Shown here: one piece after another, positions 43,158 to 53,041 of the stretch
Numbering within the stretch: the stretch's first letter is position 1
How the letters are laid out: each line of letters starts with the position of its first letter
Assembly (NCBI RefSeq): GCF_020439865.1
Contig: NZ_JAGRPF010000214.1
Location: 28,592 to 92,591 of the forward strand
DNA: 64,000 nucleotides
Direction: 5' to 3'
From: Prosthecobacter sp.
Lineage (GTDB): Bacteria > Verrucomicrobiota > Verrucomicrobiia > Verrucomicrobiales > Verrucomicrobiaceae
Notes under the pieces: model-generated
What the model saw: the letters and a program-made list of their open reading frames with translations, nothing else
The model's database searches: none
Told to the model about the DNA's origin: nothing
Program-made: the position numbers and the translations under genes

Positions 43158-44090
43158 TCAATGCACGCCTTTCTCGGCAAGATAGCGCTCGGCCTCCAGG
43201 GCGGCGGCACAGCCCTGACCTGCTGCGGTGATGGCCTGACGATAGACATGATCGGCCACATCACCTGCGGCGAAGAGGCCTTCCGTCTTGGTGCGCGTCC
43301 CCTGGGTTTGCAGAATGTAGCCGTTTTCGTCGGTATCGACGAGGTCGCCAAGGAACTGGCCGTTCGGAACATGGCCGATGGCAACGAAGACACACTTGAT
43401 CTCCAGTTCGCTTTTCTCGCCGGTGACGAGGTTCTGAAGCGTCACGGCACGCATCTCGCCTTTTTCGTCGGTGAGGTATTCGCTGACGGTGCTGTTCCAG
43501 ACCGGCTTGATCTTCGGATTCGCAAGTGCGCGATCGGCCATGATCTTCGAGGCGCGCAGTTCTTCACGGCGATGGATCAAATAGACGGTGCTGGCGAATT
43601 TGGTGAGGAAACCGGCCTCCTCGCAGGCGCTGTCACCGCCGCCGATGACGCAGACCGGAACATTGCGGTAGAAAGCTCCGTCGCAGGTGGCGCAGCTTGT
43701 CAGTCCGTGGCCGATGAGGCCCTTTTCGTTCGGCAGGCCGAGATGTTTCGGCGAGGCGCCGGTGGCGACGATGACGCTGTGGGCCTCGTAAACGGTGCCG
43801 CCTTCGGTGTGCACTTCGAAGTGACCCGCGGCGGTCTTCTGGACGCTGCTGACGAGCGAGTACTCGATGCGTGCGCCAAACTTCTCGGCCTGGGTCTGCA
43901 TGTTCATCATCAGCTCAGGTCCCATGATGCCGTTGGGGAAGCCGGGGAAGTTCTCCACTTCGGTGGTCGTGGTGAGCTGGCCGCCGGGCATGTTGCCGGA
44001 GAGGATCAGGGGCTTGAGGTTGGCGCGTCCGGTGTAGATGGCGGCGGTGTACCCGGCGCAGCCGGTGCCGATGATGATGACGTTTTCCAT
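43158..44090 (-). CDS. trxB: Thioredoxin reductase
   Basis: 310 residues from the ATG at 44090. FAD motif IIIGTGCAGYTAAIYTGRA, then GGQLTTTTEVENFPGFP, active-site disulfide SCATCDGAFY, NADPH motif VIGGGDSACEEAGFL with HRREELRAS, and the final FAD strand TEGLFAAGDVADHVYRQAITAAGQG (in part). It reduces thioredoxin with NADPH. First gene of the minus-strand run trxB-ldt-rhodanese-corA and divergent from the MFS transporter. Confidence 0.96.
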   Translation of the reverse strand: MENVIIIGTGCAGYTAAIYTGRANLKPLILSGNMPGGQLTTTTEVENFPGFPNGIMGPELMMNMQTQAEKFGARIEYSLVSSVQKTAAGHFEVHTEGGTVYEAHSVIVATGASPKHLGLPNEKGLIGHGLTSCATCDGAFYRNVPVCVIGGGDSACEEAGFLTKFASTVYLIHRREELRASKIMADRALANPKIKPVWNSTVSEYLTDEKGEMRAVTLQNLVTGEKSELEIKCVFVAIGHVPNGQFLGDLVDTDENGYILQTQGTRTKTEGLFAAGDVADHVYRQAITAAGQGCAAALEAERYLAEKGVH

Positions 44091-44221
44091 GAGAGAAAGG
44101 GAGCGGGTGGGTGAGAAAGGAGCGCGGAAGATGGAAAGGCGGGGCAGGGGTGCAACCATCGCTTTTTGCAGACTCGTTGTTGGAGTTTTGCGCCTCCCGG
44201 CTTATTTCAAAATTCACAACG

Positions 44222-45430
44222 ATGCCCAACCCCGCCCCGGACGCCAAGGCCAGTCGCAAATCGCTTGCGACGCTGTTCTTTTTCGCGGCGCTTCCCATGG
44301 GGATGTGGAATGTCCCGCTGGCCAATGTGTTTGCTGCGCACGGTCGCGGGCATTTGGTGCCGTGGGTGCTGGCGACGACTTCGGTGGCGGCTTTCTTTTC
44401 ACCTCTGTTTGTGGCAGCGCTGGCGGATCAGAAGCACTCGCCGGTGACGTTGCTGCGCTGGCTGACTGGTCTGACCAGCCTCGCCCTGCTGCTGACCTGC
44501 GGCTCGCTGTTCTGGGGCTGGAGCGACATGGCGATCCTCGCCTGCGCCCAGGTGCAGGCGCTGGTTTCCATGCCGGTGTGGAGTGTCACCAGCAGCATCG
44601 TGTTTTCCCAACTGCACGATGCGAAGCGTCAGTTCGGCCCGCTGCGTGCCTGGGCCACCGGCGGCTGGATGGTGGGCTGCTGGATCGTCAGTTTTGTGCT
44701 GCGTGCGGACGCCTCGTTGGTGGCCGCTGTCACGGCGTCCGGGCTGTGGCTGGTGGTGATGGCGCTCACGTGGCGTCTGCCGAGTGTTCCGCCGCCGGTG
44801 GTGCTGAGGCAGCGCACCTGGGGGCAGATTCTCGGCCTCAGTGCGCTGGAACTGCTCAAGAATCGCGACCATCGCGTGGTGTTCATCACCGCAGCTCTGT
44901 ACTGCATTCCGCTGGCGGCCTTTTATCCCTACACCGCCCGGCACTTGAGTGATCTAGGCTTGAGCAACATTTCCGCCGCCATCTCATTGGGGCAGACCAC
45001 TGAAATCCTCGTGATGCTGGTGCTCGCCGGTTTGCTGGCGCGGGTGCGGTTGAAATGGGTGTTCCTGTCCGGCATCGCCATCTGCGTCGTCCGCTATGCA
45101 TTCAATGCCATGGGCACCACCGCCTGGGTGATGACGGGCACGCTGCTTCACGGCTTTGCCTACACGCTTTATTTTATCACCGCGCAAATTTATCTGGAGG
45201 AACGCATCGACCCCAAATGGCGTGTGCGTGCTCAGGCGCTGCTGGCGCTTTTGATGAGCGGTGTGGGAAACATGCTCGGTTATCTTGGTGGCGGATGGTG
45301 GTATGCAGCCTGCACGAAAGACACAATCACGAACTGGCCGCTTTTCTGGTGGGGCGAGACGGCGCTGACCGCGGTAGTATGCGTCTTCTTTGCCCTCGCG
45401 TATCGCGGCCGGGTACACAGTCCGGCGTGA
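44222..45430 (+). CDS. MFS transporter, nucleoside:H+ symporter-like
   Basis: 402 residues from ATG 44222, about twelve transmembrane helices. The start SLATLFFFAALPMGMWNVPLANVF (in part) and AKRQFGPLRAWATGGWMVGCWIVSF in the middle resemble the NupG/XapB nucleoside symporter group, including the FGPLRAWATGGWM stretch; the ERIDPKWRVRAQALLAL stretch is also typical for it. Transport of nucleosides is likely but a sugar cannot be excluded. Its stop codon shares TGATCA with the convergent M3 peptidase gene. Confidence 0.87.
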   Translation: MPNPAPDAKASRKSLATLFFFAALPMGMWNVPLANVFAAHGRGHLVPWVLATTSVAAFFSPLFVAALADQKHSPVTLLRWLTGLTSLALLLTCGSLFWGWSDMAILACAQVQALVSMPVWSVTSSIVFSQLHDAKRQFGPLRAWATGGWMVGCWIVSFVLRADASLVAAVTASGLWLVVMALTWRLPSVPPPVVLRQRTWGQILGLSALELLKNRDHRVVFITAALYCIPLAAFYPYTARHLSDLGLSNISAAISLGQTTEILVMLVLAGLLARVRLKWVFLSGIAICVVRYAFNAMGTTAWVMTGTLLHGFAYTLYFITAQIYLEERIDPKWRVRAQALLALLMSGVGNMLGYLGGGWWYAACTKDTITNWPLFWWGETALTAVVCVFFALAYRGRVHSPA

Positions 45431-47551
45431 TCAGGCGAGTCCGGCCCGCACGAGCAGCGCCATCGCATCGGGATCACGGCCCATGAAGTCTTGGAACAGC
45501 TTGGCAGGGTCCTCGGAGTTGCCCTTGCTCAGGATCAGATCACGGAATTCGCGGCCGACGGCGGGATTGAGCACACCTTCCTTCTGGAAGCGGGTGAACG
45601 CATCCGCGTCGAGCACCTCGGCCCACTTGTAGCTGTAGTAGCCGGCCGCATAGCCCACCGGGCTGCTGAAAAGGTGACCGAAGCGGCGTGCCATCGTCGG
45701 CTGCTCGGTCTTGAGCTGCATGATGTAGCCCTCAAGCAGTTTCCGCGCGAGCTTGTCGAGATCGGCCCCCTCGTCGTTCGCGTGGTGCATGTGCAGTTCG
45801 AGGTCGAGTTTTCCGAAGGCGAGCTGACGCATGATGTCGCTGGCGCTGCGGTAGTTTCTCGCCGCGAGCATCTTCTTGAACAGACGCGCCGGGATTGTTT
45901 CTCCGGTCTCGTGATGGCGGGCGAAGAGGTCGAGGCTCTCACGCTCCCAGCAGAAGTTTTCCATGAGCTGCGAAGGCAGTTCCACGAAGTCCCAGTAAAC
46001 GCTGACGCCATTGAGGGACGGAATTTCGACGTTGCCGCAAAGCTGGTGCAGCAGGTGGCCAAACTCGTGAAACACGGTGCAGACCTCGTCATGCGTGAGC
46101 AGCGCGGGCTTGCCGTCGACGGGCGGCGTCATGTTGCCGCAGATGAGGCCGAGATGCAGGCGACGGTCGCGCTCTCCGCTCGGAGGCACTCCCATCTTGA
46201 GATAGTTCATCCAGGCGCCGCCGCGTTTCGAATCACGCGGATGCCAGTCGGCATAGAAGGAGCCGATGTGCACGCCCTTCTCATTGCGCACCTCGTAGAA
46301 TTTCACTTCGGGATGCCAGACTTCGACCGGACCTGGTTTTCCTGGCTGGGTGCTGACGTTGGAGGGCGCCTCTTTGCCGGGTTCGACGTAAACAACTTCG
46401 CGGCTGGTGATACGCAGATCGAAAACCTTCTCGGCGAGCTGGAACATCCCGCTGAGCACTTTGTCGATCGGGAAGAAGGGGCGCAGTTCCTCCTCATCGA
46501 AATCGTATTTCGTCTTGCGTTGCTTTTCACTCCAGAAGGAGACTTCCCAAGGCTGGAATAGGTCCGCCGTTTGATGCGCCGTGTCCGCCCGATACTCCTG
46601 CAGCTCGATCGTTTCGCGGTCGAAGGCCTCCTTCACGCGTTCGTGCAGGTCAGTGATGAAACGCAGTGCGCTCTGGCCGGTTTTGGCCATGCGATGTGCC
46701 AGCACGTGGTCGGCAAAGTTCGCCTTTCCCATGATCTGCGCCTTCTCATGTCGCAGGCGCAGGATTTTCCAGACCAGATCGGTGTTGTCGTGCTCTCCGC
46801 CGCGTCCAATGGCACAGGAGCCTTCCCAGACCTGGCGGCGGATGCCATCGTCCTCGATGTATTCCATGACGGGAATCATCGAAGGCGCTTTCAAGGTGAA
46901 GCGATAGACGGGCTTCTCTGGCGTGCCGAGTCCTTTGGCGACCGCATCTGCGCGCGCAGCGTCGATGGCGGTCTGTGGCAGACCTTGGAGACGATCCACG
47001 TCTTCAATGAGCAATTCCCACTTGTTCGTCGAATCGAGCACGTTCTCGGAGTACTTCTGCGTGTGTTGCGAGAGTTCAGACTCGATCTCCTCGACGCGCT
47101 TCTTCTTGTCCGGCGGCAGATCGGCGCCTGCTTGAATGAAACCCTCCATCTCCTCGGTCAGCGCTCGCTTGCGCACAGGAGGGAGCTTTTTCGCCTCGTC
47201 GGTTTTGCTGTAGGTGACGAGCAGGTCCCACAGATGCTCATTGAGCGGAATCTTGGCGAAGAACGCGCTGACTTCCGACAGCATCTTGTTGTGAGCTTCG
47301 CGCAGAGCAGGGGAGTTGCACAGCGAGTCGAGATGCGTCACGAGGCCCCATGCTTCGTTAAGTCCCTGTGTGACGTCACCAAGACCGAGCACGACAGACT
47401 CAAAGCTCAGCTTGCCGCGATTCTGGTCGATGAGCGCCTCGAGATCCGCCTGCGCTTTTTCAAGGGCGGCCCGGATGTCGGCTTCGATGTGTTCGGGAGT
47501 CAGGGTGGACCAGCGGATGTGAAAGTCCTGAGTGAGAAACGGTGCTGCCAT
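45431..47551 (-). CDS. M3-family oligopeptidase (oligopeptidase A/Dcp-like)
   Basis: 706 residues. Zinc-binding motif FHEFGHLLHQLCG with a Glu further downstream (SQLMENFCWE, third ligand region). The N-terminal helical lid (IRAALEKAQADLEALIDQNRGKLSFESVVLGLGD, in part) and SPVGYAAGYYSYKWAEVLDADAF near the end are typical for thimet-oligopeptidase-type cytosolic enzymes such as PrlC and Dcp. They degrade short peptides, including cleaved signal peptides. No signal peptide is seen. Confidence 0.95.
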   Translation of the reverse strand: MAAPFLTQDFHIRWSTLTPEHIEADIRAALEKAQADLEALIDQNRGKLSFESVVLGLGDVTQGLNEAWGLVTHLDSLCNSPALREAHNKMLSEVSAFFAKIPLNEHLWDLLVTYSKTDEAKKLPPVRKRALTEEMEGFIQAGADLPPDKKKRVEEIESELSQHTQKYSENVLDSTNKWELLIEDVDRLQGLPQTAIDAARADAVAKGLGTPEKPVYRFTLKAPSMIPVMEYIEDDGIRRQVWEGSCAIGRGGEHDNTDLVWKILRLRHEKAQIMGKANFADHVLAHRMAKTGQSALRFITDLHERVKEAFDRETIELQEYRADTAHQTADLFQPWEVSFWSEKQRKTKYDFDEEELRPFFPIDKVLSGMFQLAEKVFDLRITSREVVYVEPGKEAPSNVSTQPGKPGPVEVWHPEVKFYEVRNEKGVHIGSFYADWHPRDSKRGGAWMNYLKMGVPPSGERDRRLHLGLICGNMTPPVDGKPALLTHDEVCTVFHEFGHLLHQLCGNVEIPSLNGVSVYWDFVELPSQLMENFCWERESLDLFARHHETGETIPARLFKKMLAARNYRSASDIMRQLAFGKLDLELHMHHANDEGADLDKLARKLLEGYIMQLKTEQPTMARRFGHLFSSPVGYAAGYYSYKWAEVLDADAFTRFQKEGVLNPAVGREFRDLILSKGNSEDPAKLFQDFMGRDPDAMALLVRAGLA

Positions 47552-47694
47552 GGTTGGGGCTTTTTTCGCGGGCTACGGGGGGACGCGGATTATGGAGTGG
47601 TTGCAGGATGCTGCAAACGACATTGCCATGAGGAATTGGGCCAAAACACTGCGCCAATTGACAAAACGCCGGTGCTTCACAACATGCGCGCACC

Positions 47695-48810
47695 GTGACC
47701 GACCCCGCCTCGCTTCGCCATACACCCCTGCACGCCGTGCACGTGGAAATGGGCGCGCGCATGGTGCCCTTCGCAGGCTGGGACATGCCGGTTCAGTACA
47801 CGGGCATCGTCGAGGAGCATAAGGCGGTGCGTCAGAGCGTCGGCGTCTTCGACATCTCGCACATGGGTCAGTTCATCGTGAGCGGTAAAGGCGCGGAGGT
47901 CTTTCTGAACCGCGTTCTGACGAACAACATTTCCGAGCTTCAGCCCGGGCAGGGACAGTACACCCTGCTGTTGAACACCCGTGGAGGTGTGATCGACGAT
48001 CTCATTGCCTACCGCATCAGCGAGCGTGAGTTCTTCCTCGTGGTGAATGCTTCGCGCATTGATCAAGATTGGGAGCAGCTCGAGTCCCAGCTCACCAGCG
48101 AAGACGATGTTTTGATGGCCAACGCGAGTGATTTTACCGCCGGTCTCGCGATTCAAGGGCCGAAAGCGCGCGAAGTGGCGGCTGCGGTCTTCGGCGACGA
48201 GAACTCCTTCCCGGCGCATAACACAATTCTCGTCACCATGGCGGAGAGCGGTCCGATGTGGCTCTGTGGCACCGGCTACACCGGAGAAGAAGGCTTTGAA
48301 TTCTTCATGCCCGCTGAAACCGCCGAAGCGTGGTTCCGCAAGATCGTCGATGCAGTGAAGGCCGCCGGTGGCGCGCCCTGCGGACTGGGTGCACGTGATA
48401 CGCTGCGCCTCGAAATGGGCTATCCGCTTAATGGCAACGATCTCTCTGAAGACCGCACCCCACTGCAGGCCGGACTTGGGTTCTTCGTCGATCTCGACAA
48501 GGGTGACTTCACCGGGCGCGAAGCCTTGGTGGCGCAAAAAGCCGCCGGACTGCCCGACAAACTGGCCGCTTTTCGCATGACCGGTGCCGCACCGCCGCCG
48601 CGTCCCCACTATCCCGTTGCGCATGCCGGTGAGATCGTCGGCGAAGTGTGCAGCGGCACGCAGTCGCCCAGCCTCGGTGCAGGCATTGGTATGGTATATC
48701 TGCCATTGGCCGCCACGGCTATCGGCACCGCTATCGAGATCGAGATTCGCGGCCGTCGCTTCCCTGCGGAAGTCGTGAAGAAGCCGTTTTATCGCAAGCC
48801 ATCCGTTTAA
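47695..48810 (+). CDS. gcvT: Glycine cleavage T protein (aminomethyltransferase)
   Basis: 371 residues, GTG start at 47695. It has the folate-binding glycine cleavage T features: VPFAGWDMPVQYTGIVEEH, FDISHMGQFIVSG, GVIDDLIAYRIS, CGTGYTGEEGFEFF, GLGARDTLRLEMGYPLNG and the C-terminal barrel. T protein transfers the methylene group to tetrahydrofolate and frees ammonia. A perfect TTGACA lies at 47658-47663, with only a weak -10 behind it. No glycine riboswitch is recognised upstream. First gene of gcvT-gcvH-hydroxylase-gcvP. Confidence 0.96.
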   Translation: MTDPASLRHTPLHAVHVEMGARMVPFAGWDMPVQYTGIVEEHKAVRQSVGVFDISHMGQFIVSGKGAEVFLNRVLTNNISELQPGQGQYTLLLNTRGGVIDDLIAYRISEREFFLVVNASRIDQDWEQLESQLTSEDDVLMANASDFTAGLAIQGPKAREVAAAVFGDENSFPAHNTILVTMAESGPMWLCGTGYTGEEGFEFFMPAETAEAWFRKIVDAVKAAGGAPCGLGARDTLRLEMGYPLNGNDLSEDRTPLQAGLGFFVDLDKGDFTGREALVAQKAAGLPDKLAAFRMTGAAPPPRPHYPVAHAGEIVGEVCSGTQSPSLGAGIGMVYLPLAATAIGTAIEIEIRGRRFPAEVVKKPFYRKPSV

Positions 48811-48828
48811 CTTACCACCGACAACCTC

Positions 48829-49209
48829 ATGAGCAACGTTCCTGACAATCTGCGCTACCGTGACTCCCACGAATGGATCGATCCGATGCAATCCCCGGCT
48901 CCGGTCGGCATCACGGATCACGCCCAGGCGGAACTGACCGATGTTGTTTTCGTTGATCCTCCGAAGCTTGGCACCCAGGTCAGTGCGGGGCAGCAGGTCT
49001 GCGTGATCGAGTCCGTTAAAGCAGCGAGTGACATCTACGCGCCGGTGTCCGGCGAGATCGTCGAGATCAACGAAGCGCTCAGCAGCGATCCGGGTCTCCT
49101 CAATCGCGATCCCTACATCGGTGGATGGATTTTCAAAATCAAGCCCACGAACGCCTCCGAAGCTGATGCCTTGATGGATGCCGAGGCGTATCGCAAGCAC
49201 ATCGGTTGA
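48829..49209 (+). CDS. gcvH: Glycine cleavage H protein
   Basis: 126 residues, the standard length. The lipoyl-lysine motif is VIESVKAASDIYAPVSGEIVE (quoted in part), with the modified Lys in ESVKA. The start LRYRDSHEWIDP and the end of the fold GGWIFKIKPTN match the family. It shuttles the aminomethyl group between P and T proteins. 18 bases after gcvT. Confidence 0.97.
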   Translation: MSNVPDNLRYRDSHEWIDPMQSPAPVGITDHAQAELTDVVFVDPPKLGTQVSAGQQVCVIESVKAASDIYAPVSGEIVEINEALSSDPGLLNRDPYIGGWIFKIKPTNASEADALMDAEAYRKHIG

Positions 49210-49308
49210 AGCTTTGGTGGTTCGAGAGGTGAGCGCGCAAAATTTGCATGCTGTTTTTGGCTGCATTCGGTGACGGATTTGTTACTGATTGCCGTGCTTT
49301 TTTGAATC

Positions 49309-50133
49309 ATGCCCCCTGAAGCGTCCTCCTCCGTCGCCACCGTCCCCGCAGGCTTCCAGATCAAGCCCATCGACGCCTACCATCGTCGCCACCGCACCTT
49401 CCCGGCCAAAGGCCTGATGGAGAAGGTCGTCAACAAGCTGCAGGACATCATCGAAGCTGTCATCGCCCACTGTTCGATTCAGGGTGATCCGCCGATCTAT
49501 GACTCGCGCCACTTTCCGTGGGTGAAGGATGTCGAGGCAAACTGGCAGAAGGTGCGAGCAGAGCTGGACGCGGTGATGAAGTACCGCGACGCGATGCCAA
49601 GCTTCCAGGACATCGTGAAAGAAGTCGGCATGATTCAGGGTGACGACCAGTGGAAGACCTTCTTTCTCAAAGGTGTCGGCATGGACTGCGAGGAAAACGC
49701 CCGCCACTGCCCCGAAACGATGAAGGTGCTCGACATGATTCCCGGCTGCACCACGGGCTTCTTCTCGATCCTTTCTCCGAACAAACACATTCCCGAGCAT
49801 CGCGGCCCGTGGGCTGGCGTGCTGCGTCTGCATCTGGGGCTCATGGTGCCGGAACCCTCCCATCAATGCCGCATTCGCATTGCCGACCAGGTTTACTCAT
49901 GGCAGGAGGGTAAAGCGGTCGTCTTTGACGACACTTACAACCACGAGGTCTGGAACGACACGGACGGCTATCGCGTCGTGCTTTTCGTCGACTTTGCCCG
50001 CCCGCTGCGCTTCCCCTTCGATCAGATCAATCACTGGATCATGAATCTGGCCGCGCTGGCTCCGTTCCTCCGCGAGGCGAAGGGCAAGCAGAAGGCCTCC
50101 GAGAAAAAATTCTGGGACCTGTTTGGCAAGTGA
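49309..50133 (+). CDS. Aspartyl/asparaginyl beta-hydroxylase-family dioxygenase within the gcv locus
   Basis: 274 residues. The jelly-roll core is in the second half: SPNKHIPEHRGPWAGVLRLHLGL with the first iron-ligand His, and FDDTYNHEVWNDTDGYRVVLFVDF with the second, as in the AspH/LpxO group that uses two His and no carboxylate. The N-terminal half is helical (NKLQDIIEAVIAH) with QGDPPIYDSRHFPWVKDVE. No membrane anchor or signal peptide, unlike many family members. It lies between gcvH (99-base gap) and gcvP (next start 50 bases after its stop). Substrate unknown: a protein Asp/Asn or a lipid/peptide hydroxylation is expected from the family. Confidence 0.85.
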   Translation: MPPEASSSVATVPAGFQIKPIDAYHRRHRTFPAKGLMEKVVNKLQDIIEAVIAHCSIQGDPPIYDSRHFPWVKDVEANWQKVRAELDAVMKYRDAMPSFQDIVKEVGMIQGDDQWKTFFLKGVGMDCEENARHCPETMKVLDMIPGCTTGFFSILSPNKHIPEHRGPWAGVLRLHLGLMVPEPSHQCRIRIADQVYSWQEGKAVVFDDTYNHEVWNDTDGYRVVLFVDFARPLRFPFDQINHWIMNLAALAPFLREAKGKQKASEKKFWDLFGK

Positions 50134-50183
50134 CACCGGGCTCCGGCTGGTTAGCTTCGGCACTTCCATCCGCCCCGACACCG

Positions 50184-53009
50184 ATGCCCACGAATTTTTC
50201 CCGCCGCCACATTGGACCCTCCGCCGCCGAGGCGGAGAGCATGCTGAAGACGCTCGGCTTTCAAACGCTCGACGCACTGATCGACCAGGTGGTGCCTGAG
50301 GGGATTCGCATGCGGGAGGCCCTGAATCTGGCGCCTCCGCTGAGCGAAGAGCAGGCGCTGCGTCGCATGCGCCAGATCATGGGCCGCAACAAGGTGCTGC
50401 GTTCGTTCATCGGCCTCGGTTATCACGACACCTTCACCCCGCCCGTCATCCAACGGAACATCCTTGAAAATCCTGGTTGGTACACGGCCTACACGCCCTA
50501 TCAGGCCGAGATCGCGCAAGGCCGGCTCGAGGCGTTGATCAATTTCCAGACGATGATTCGCGATCTGACGGCGCTCGATGTCGCCAACGCATCGCTGCTG
50601 GACGAAGGCACCGCCTGCGCAGAGGCGCTCAGTCTGGCCGTGGCTCAGATTGCCGGTTCATCGCGCGTGTTCGTCTCGGACAAATGTCATCCGCACAACA
50701 TTGAAGTCGTCCGCACCCGCATGGAGGCGCTCGGCATCAGGGTGGAAGTGGGTGACGTGCTGCAGTGGAAGAACGACGGCACCAAGGGGCTGGCGGCCGT
50801 GCTGGTGCAGTATCCTGACACCCTGGGCGTCATTCATGATTTCTCCGAACTGGCGAATGAAGTGCATGACGCCGGTGCGTTGTTTGTGGTGAGCGCCGAT
50901 CTGCTCGCGCTCACCGTGCTGCGACCACCCGGAGAATTCGGGGCTGACATCTGCGTCGGCAACAGCCAGCGTTTTGGCGTGCCGCTTGGATTTGGCGGAC
51001 CACATGCCGCTTTCATGGCGGTAAAGGATGCGCTGAAGCGTCGCCTGCCGGGACGATTGATCGGCGTCTCCAAGGATGCTTCTGGAAAGCCCGCGTATCG
51101 CCTCTCGCTGCAGACACGTGAGCAGCACATCCGCCGCGAGAAAGCCACCAGCAACATCTGCACCGCACAGGTGCTCCTCGCCGTCATGGCGTCGATGTAC
51201 GCGGTGTATCATGGCCCTCAGGGGCTCAAGGCCATCGCTCATCGTGTTCATGGCGCGGCGGTCTGGCTGGCCGGTGAACTCCTGCGTGCAGGCCTCGACG
51301 TATTGAGCGACGATTTCTTCGACACCATCAGCGTGCGCGTACCGAACGCCGATGATCTGCTCAAACGCGCCCTGTTGTTTGGCATCAATCTCCGAAAGAT
51401 CGATGCGAACACCGTGGGCGTCGCCCTCGACGAGCGCGTGCGGGAGGACGAACTGTTTAACATCCTCACGGCTTTTGGCATCTCCAAGGCGCAGCCGCCG
51501 GTGCTCGATGACACGCAGCCGCTTCACTGCTCCGCACAGCATCACCGCTCGTCCGAGTTCTTGACGCATCCCGTCTTTAATTCGTACCACTCCGAGACGG
51601 AGATGATGCGTTACCTGCATCGCCTGGAGGCGAAAGACATCGCCTTGAACCGCAGCATGATTCCACTCGGTTCCTGCACGATGAAGCTGAACGCAGCCGC
51701 GGAAATGATGCCGCTGAGCTGGCCGGAGGTGAACAGCCTGCATCCCTTCTGCCCGCATGACCAGTCGGAGGGTTATCGAACCATGTTTGGTGATCTGGAA
51801 GCCTGGCTCGCGGAATGCACCGGCTTCGATGCGGTCTCGTTGCAGCCAAACGCGGGCTCGCAGGGCGAGTACGCGGGCCTGCTGGCGATCAAGCGCTTTC
51901 ATGCATCTCGTGGCGAGGATCATCGCGACATCTGCCTGATTCCCACCTCCGCACACGGTACCAATCCCGCCAGCGCGGTCATGTGCGGGTTCAAGGTGGT
52001 GCCCGTCCTTTGTGACGATCACGGCAACATCGCTGTCGATGATTTGAAGGCGAAGATGGAAGCAAACAAGGACAAGGTGGCGGCTCTGATGGTTACCTAT
52101 CCTTCGACGCACGGCGTATTCGAGGAGTCGATCGTCGAAATATGCCGGCTCGTACATGATCACGGCGGCCAGGTGTACATGGACGGGGCGAACATGAACG
52201 CACAGGTGGGCCTGACGTCACCGGGGCGCATCGGCGCCGACGTGTGTCATTTGAACCTGCACAAGACATTCTGCATCCCGCACGGCGGCGGCGGTCCGGG
52301 TGTCGGACCCATCGCTGTGGCCGCGCACCTGCGTCCGCATCTGCCCGGACATCACACCTGGCGGCCGGATCGTCGCGAGGGCACGGTGTGCTCCGCACCG
52401 TGGGGCAGCGCCAGCATCTGCACGATCTCGTGGATGTACATCGCCATGATGGGGCCCCGCCTCGTCGATGCGACCAAGTTTGCCATCCTCAACGCGAACT
52501 ACGTCGCGAAGAAACTCGAGACGAACTTCCCCACACTCTACAAAGGCGCGAAGGGGCTCGTCGCTCACGAGTGCATCCTCGACTTCAGCCACTTCCATAA
52601 AGTCACCGTCGAAGACGTGGCGAAGCGTCTCATGGACTTCGGTTATCACGCACCCACGATGAGCTGGCCGGTGGCCGGCACGCTCATGATTGAGCCCACG
52701 GAGAGCGAGAGCCTTGCGGAACTGGATCGTTTCTGTGATGCCATGCAGTGCATCCACGCTGAAATGATCGGCGTCGAGAGCAGCCAGTATCATCCCACCG
52801 ACAACACGCTCAAACAGGCCCCGCACACCGCCGCCTTCGTCATGAAGAGCGACTGGCCGCATGCGTACACTCGCGAGGTCGCCGCCTTCCCGCTGCCGTG
52901 GGTTCAGGAGAGCAAGTACTGGCCGCCGGTTTCACGCATCGACAACGTCTATGGCGACCGCCATCTCGTGTGCACCTGTGTGAGCGTCGAAGAAGCGGCA
53001 GCAAGTTGA
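50184..53009 (+). CDS. gcvP: Glycine dehydrogenase (decarboxylating), P protein
   Basis: 941 residues from ATG 50184 (MPTNFSRRHIGPSAAEAESM); a GTG at 50130 overlapping the previous stop gives 18 more residues. Single-chain P protein: the inactive-like N-terminal half has NASLLDEGTACAEALSLAV, the C-terminal half the PLP Lys in LHKTFCIPHGGGGPGVGP, preceded by QPNAGSQGEYAGLLAI and DGANMNAQVGL. P protein decarboxylates glycine and loads the remaining methylamine on the lipoyl of H. Complete length for the alpha2 type. Confidence 0.97.
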   Translation: MPTNFSRRHIGPSAAEAESMLKTLGFQTLDALIDQVVPEGIRMREALNLAPPLSEEQALRRMRQIMGRNKVLRSFIGLGYHDTFTPPVIQRNILENPGWYTAYTPYQAEIAQGRLEALINFQTMIRDLTALDVANASLLDEGTACAEALSLAVAQIAGSSRVFVSDKCHPHNIEVVRTRMEALGIRVEVGDVLQWKNDGTKGLAAVLVQYPDTLGVIHDFSELANEVHDAGALFVVSADLLALTVLRPPGEFGADICVGNSQRFGVPLGFGGPHAAFMAVKDALKRRLPGRLIGVSKDASGKPAYRLSLQTREQHIRREKATSNICTAQVLLAVMASMYAVYHGPQGLKAIAHRVHGAAVWLAGELLRAGLDVLSDDFFDTISVRVPNADDLLKRALLFGINLRKIDANTVGVALDERVREDELFNILTAFGISKAQPPVLDDTQPLHCSAQHHRSSEFLTHPVFNSYHSETEMMRYLHRLEAKDIALNRSMIPLGSCTMKLNAAAEMMPLSWPEVNSLHPFCPHDQSEGYRTMFGDLEAWLAECTGFDAVSLQPNAGSQGEYAGLLAIKRFHASRGEDHRDICLIPTSAHGTNPASAVMCGFKVVPVLCDDHGNIAVDDLKAKMEANKDKVAALMVTYPSTHGVFEESIVEICRLVHDHGGQVYMDGANMNAQVGLTSPGRIGADVCHLNLHKTFCIPHGGGGPGVGPIAVAAHLRPHLPGHHTWRPDRREGTVCSAPWGSASICTISWMYIAMMGPRLVDATKFAILNANYVAKKLETNFPTLYKGAKGLVAHECILDFSHFHKVTVEDVAKRLMDFGYHAPTMSWPVAGTLMIEPTESESLAELDRFCDAMQCIHAEMIGVESSQYHPTDNTLKQAPHTAAFVMKSDWPHAYTREVAAFPLPWVQESKYWPPVSRIDNVYGDRHLVCTCVSVEEAAAS

Positions 53010-53041
53010 TAGGCGGCGTTTCGGGCTGCGTTTCACGGCGC

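Noticed and set aside
47552..47694. Glycine riboswitch before gcvT
   Set aside because: I looked for the conserved core of the glycine aptamer and did not see it; only a TTGACA box with a poor -10 is present.
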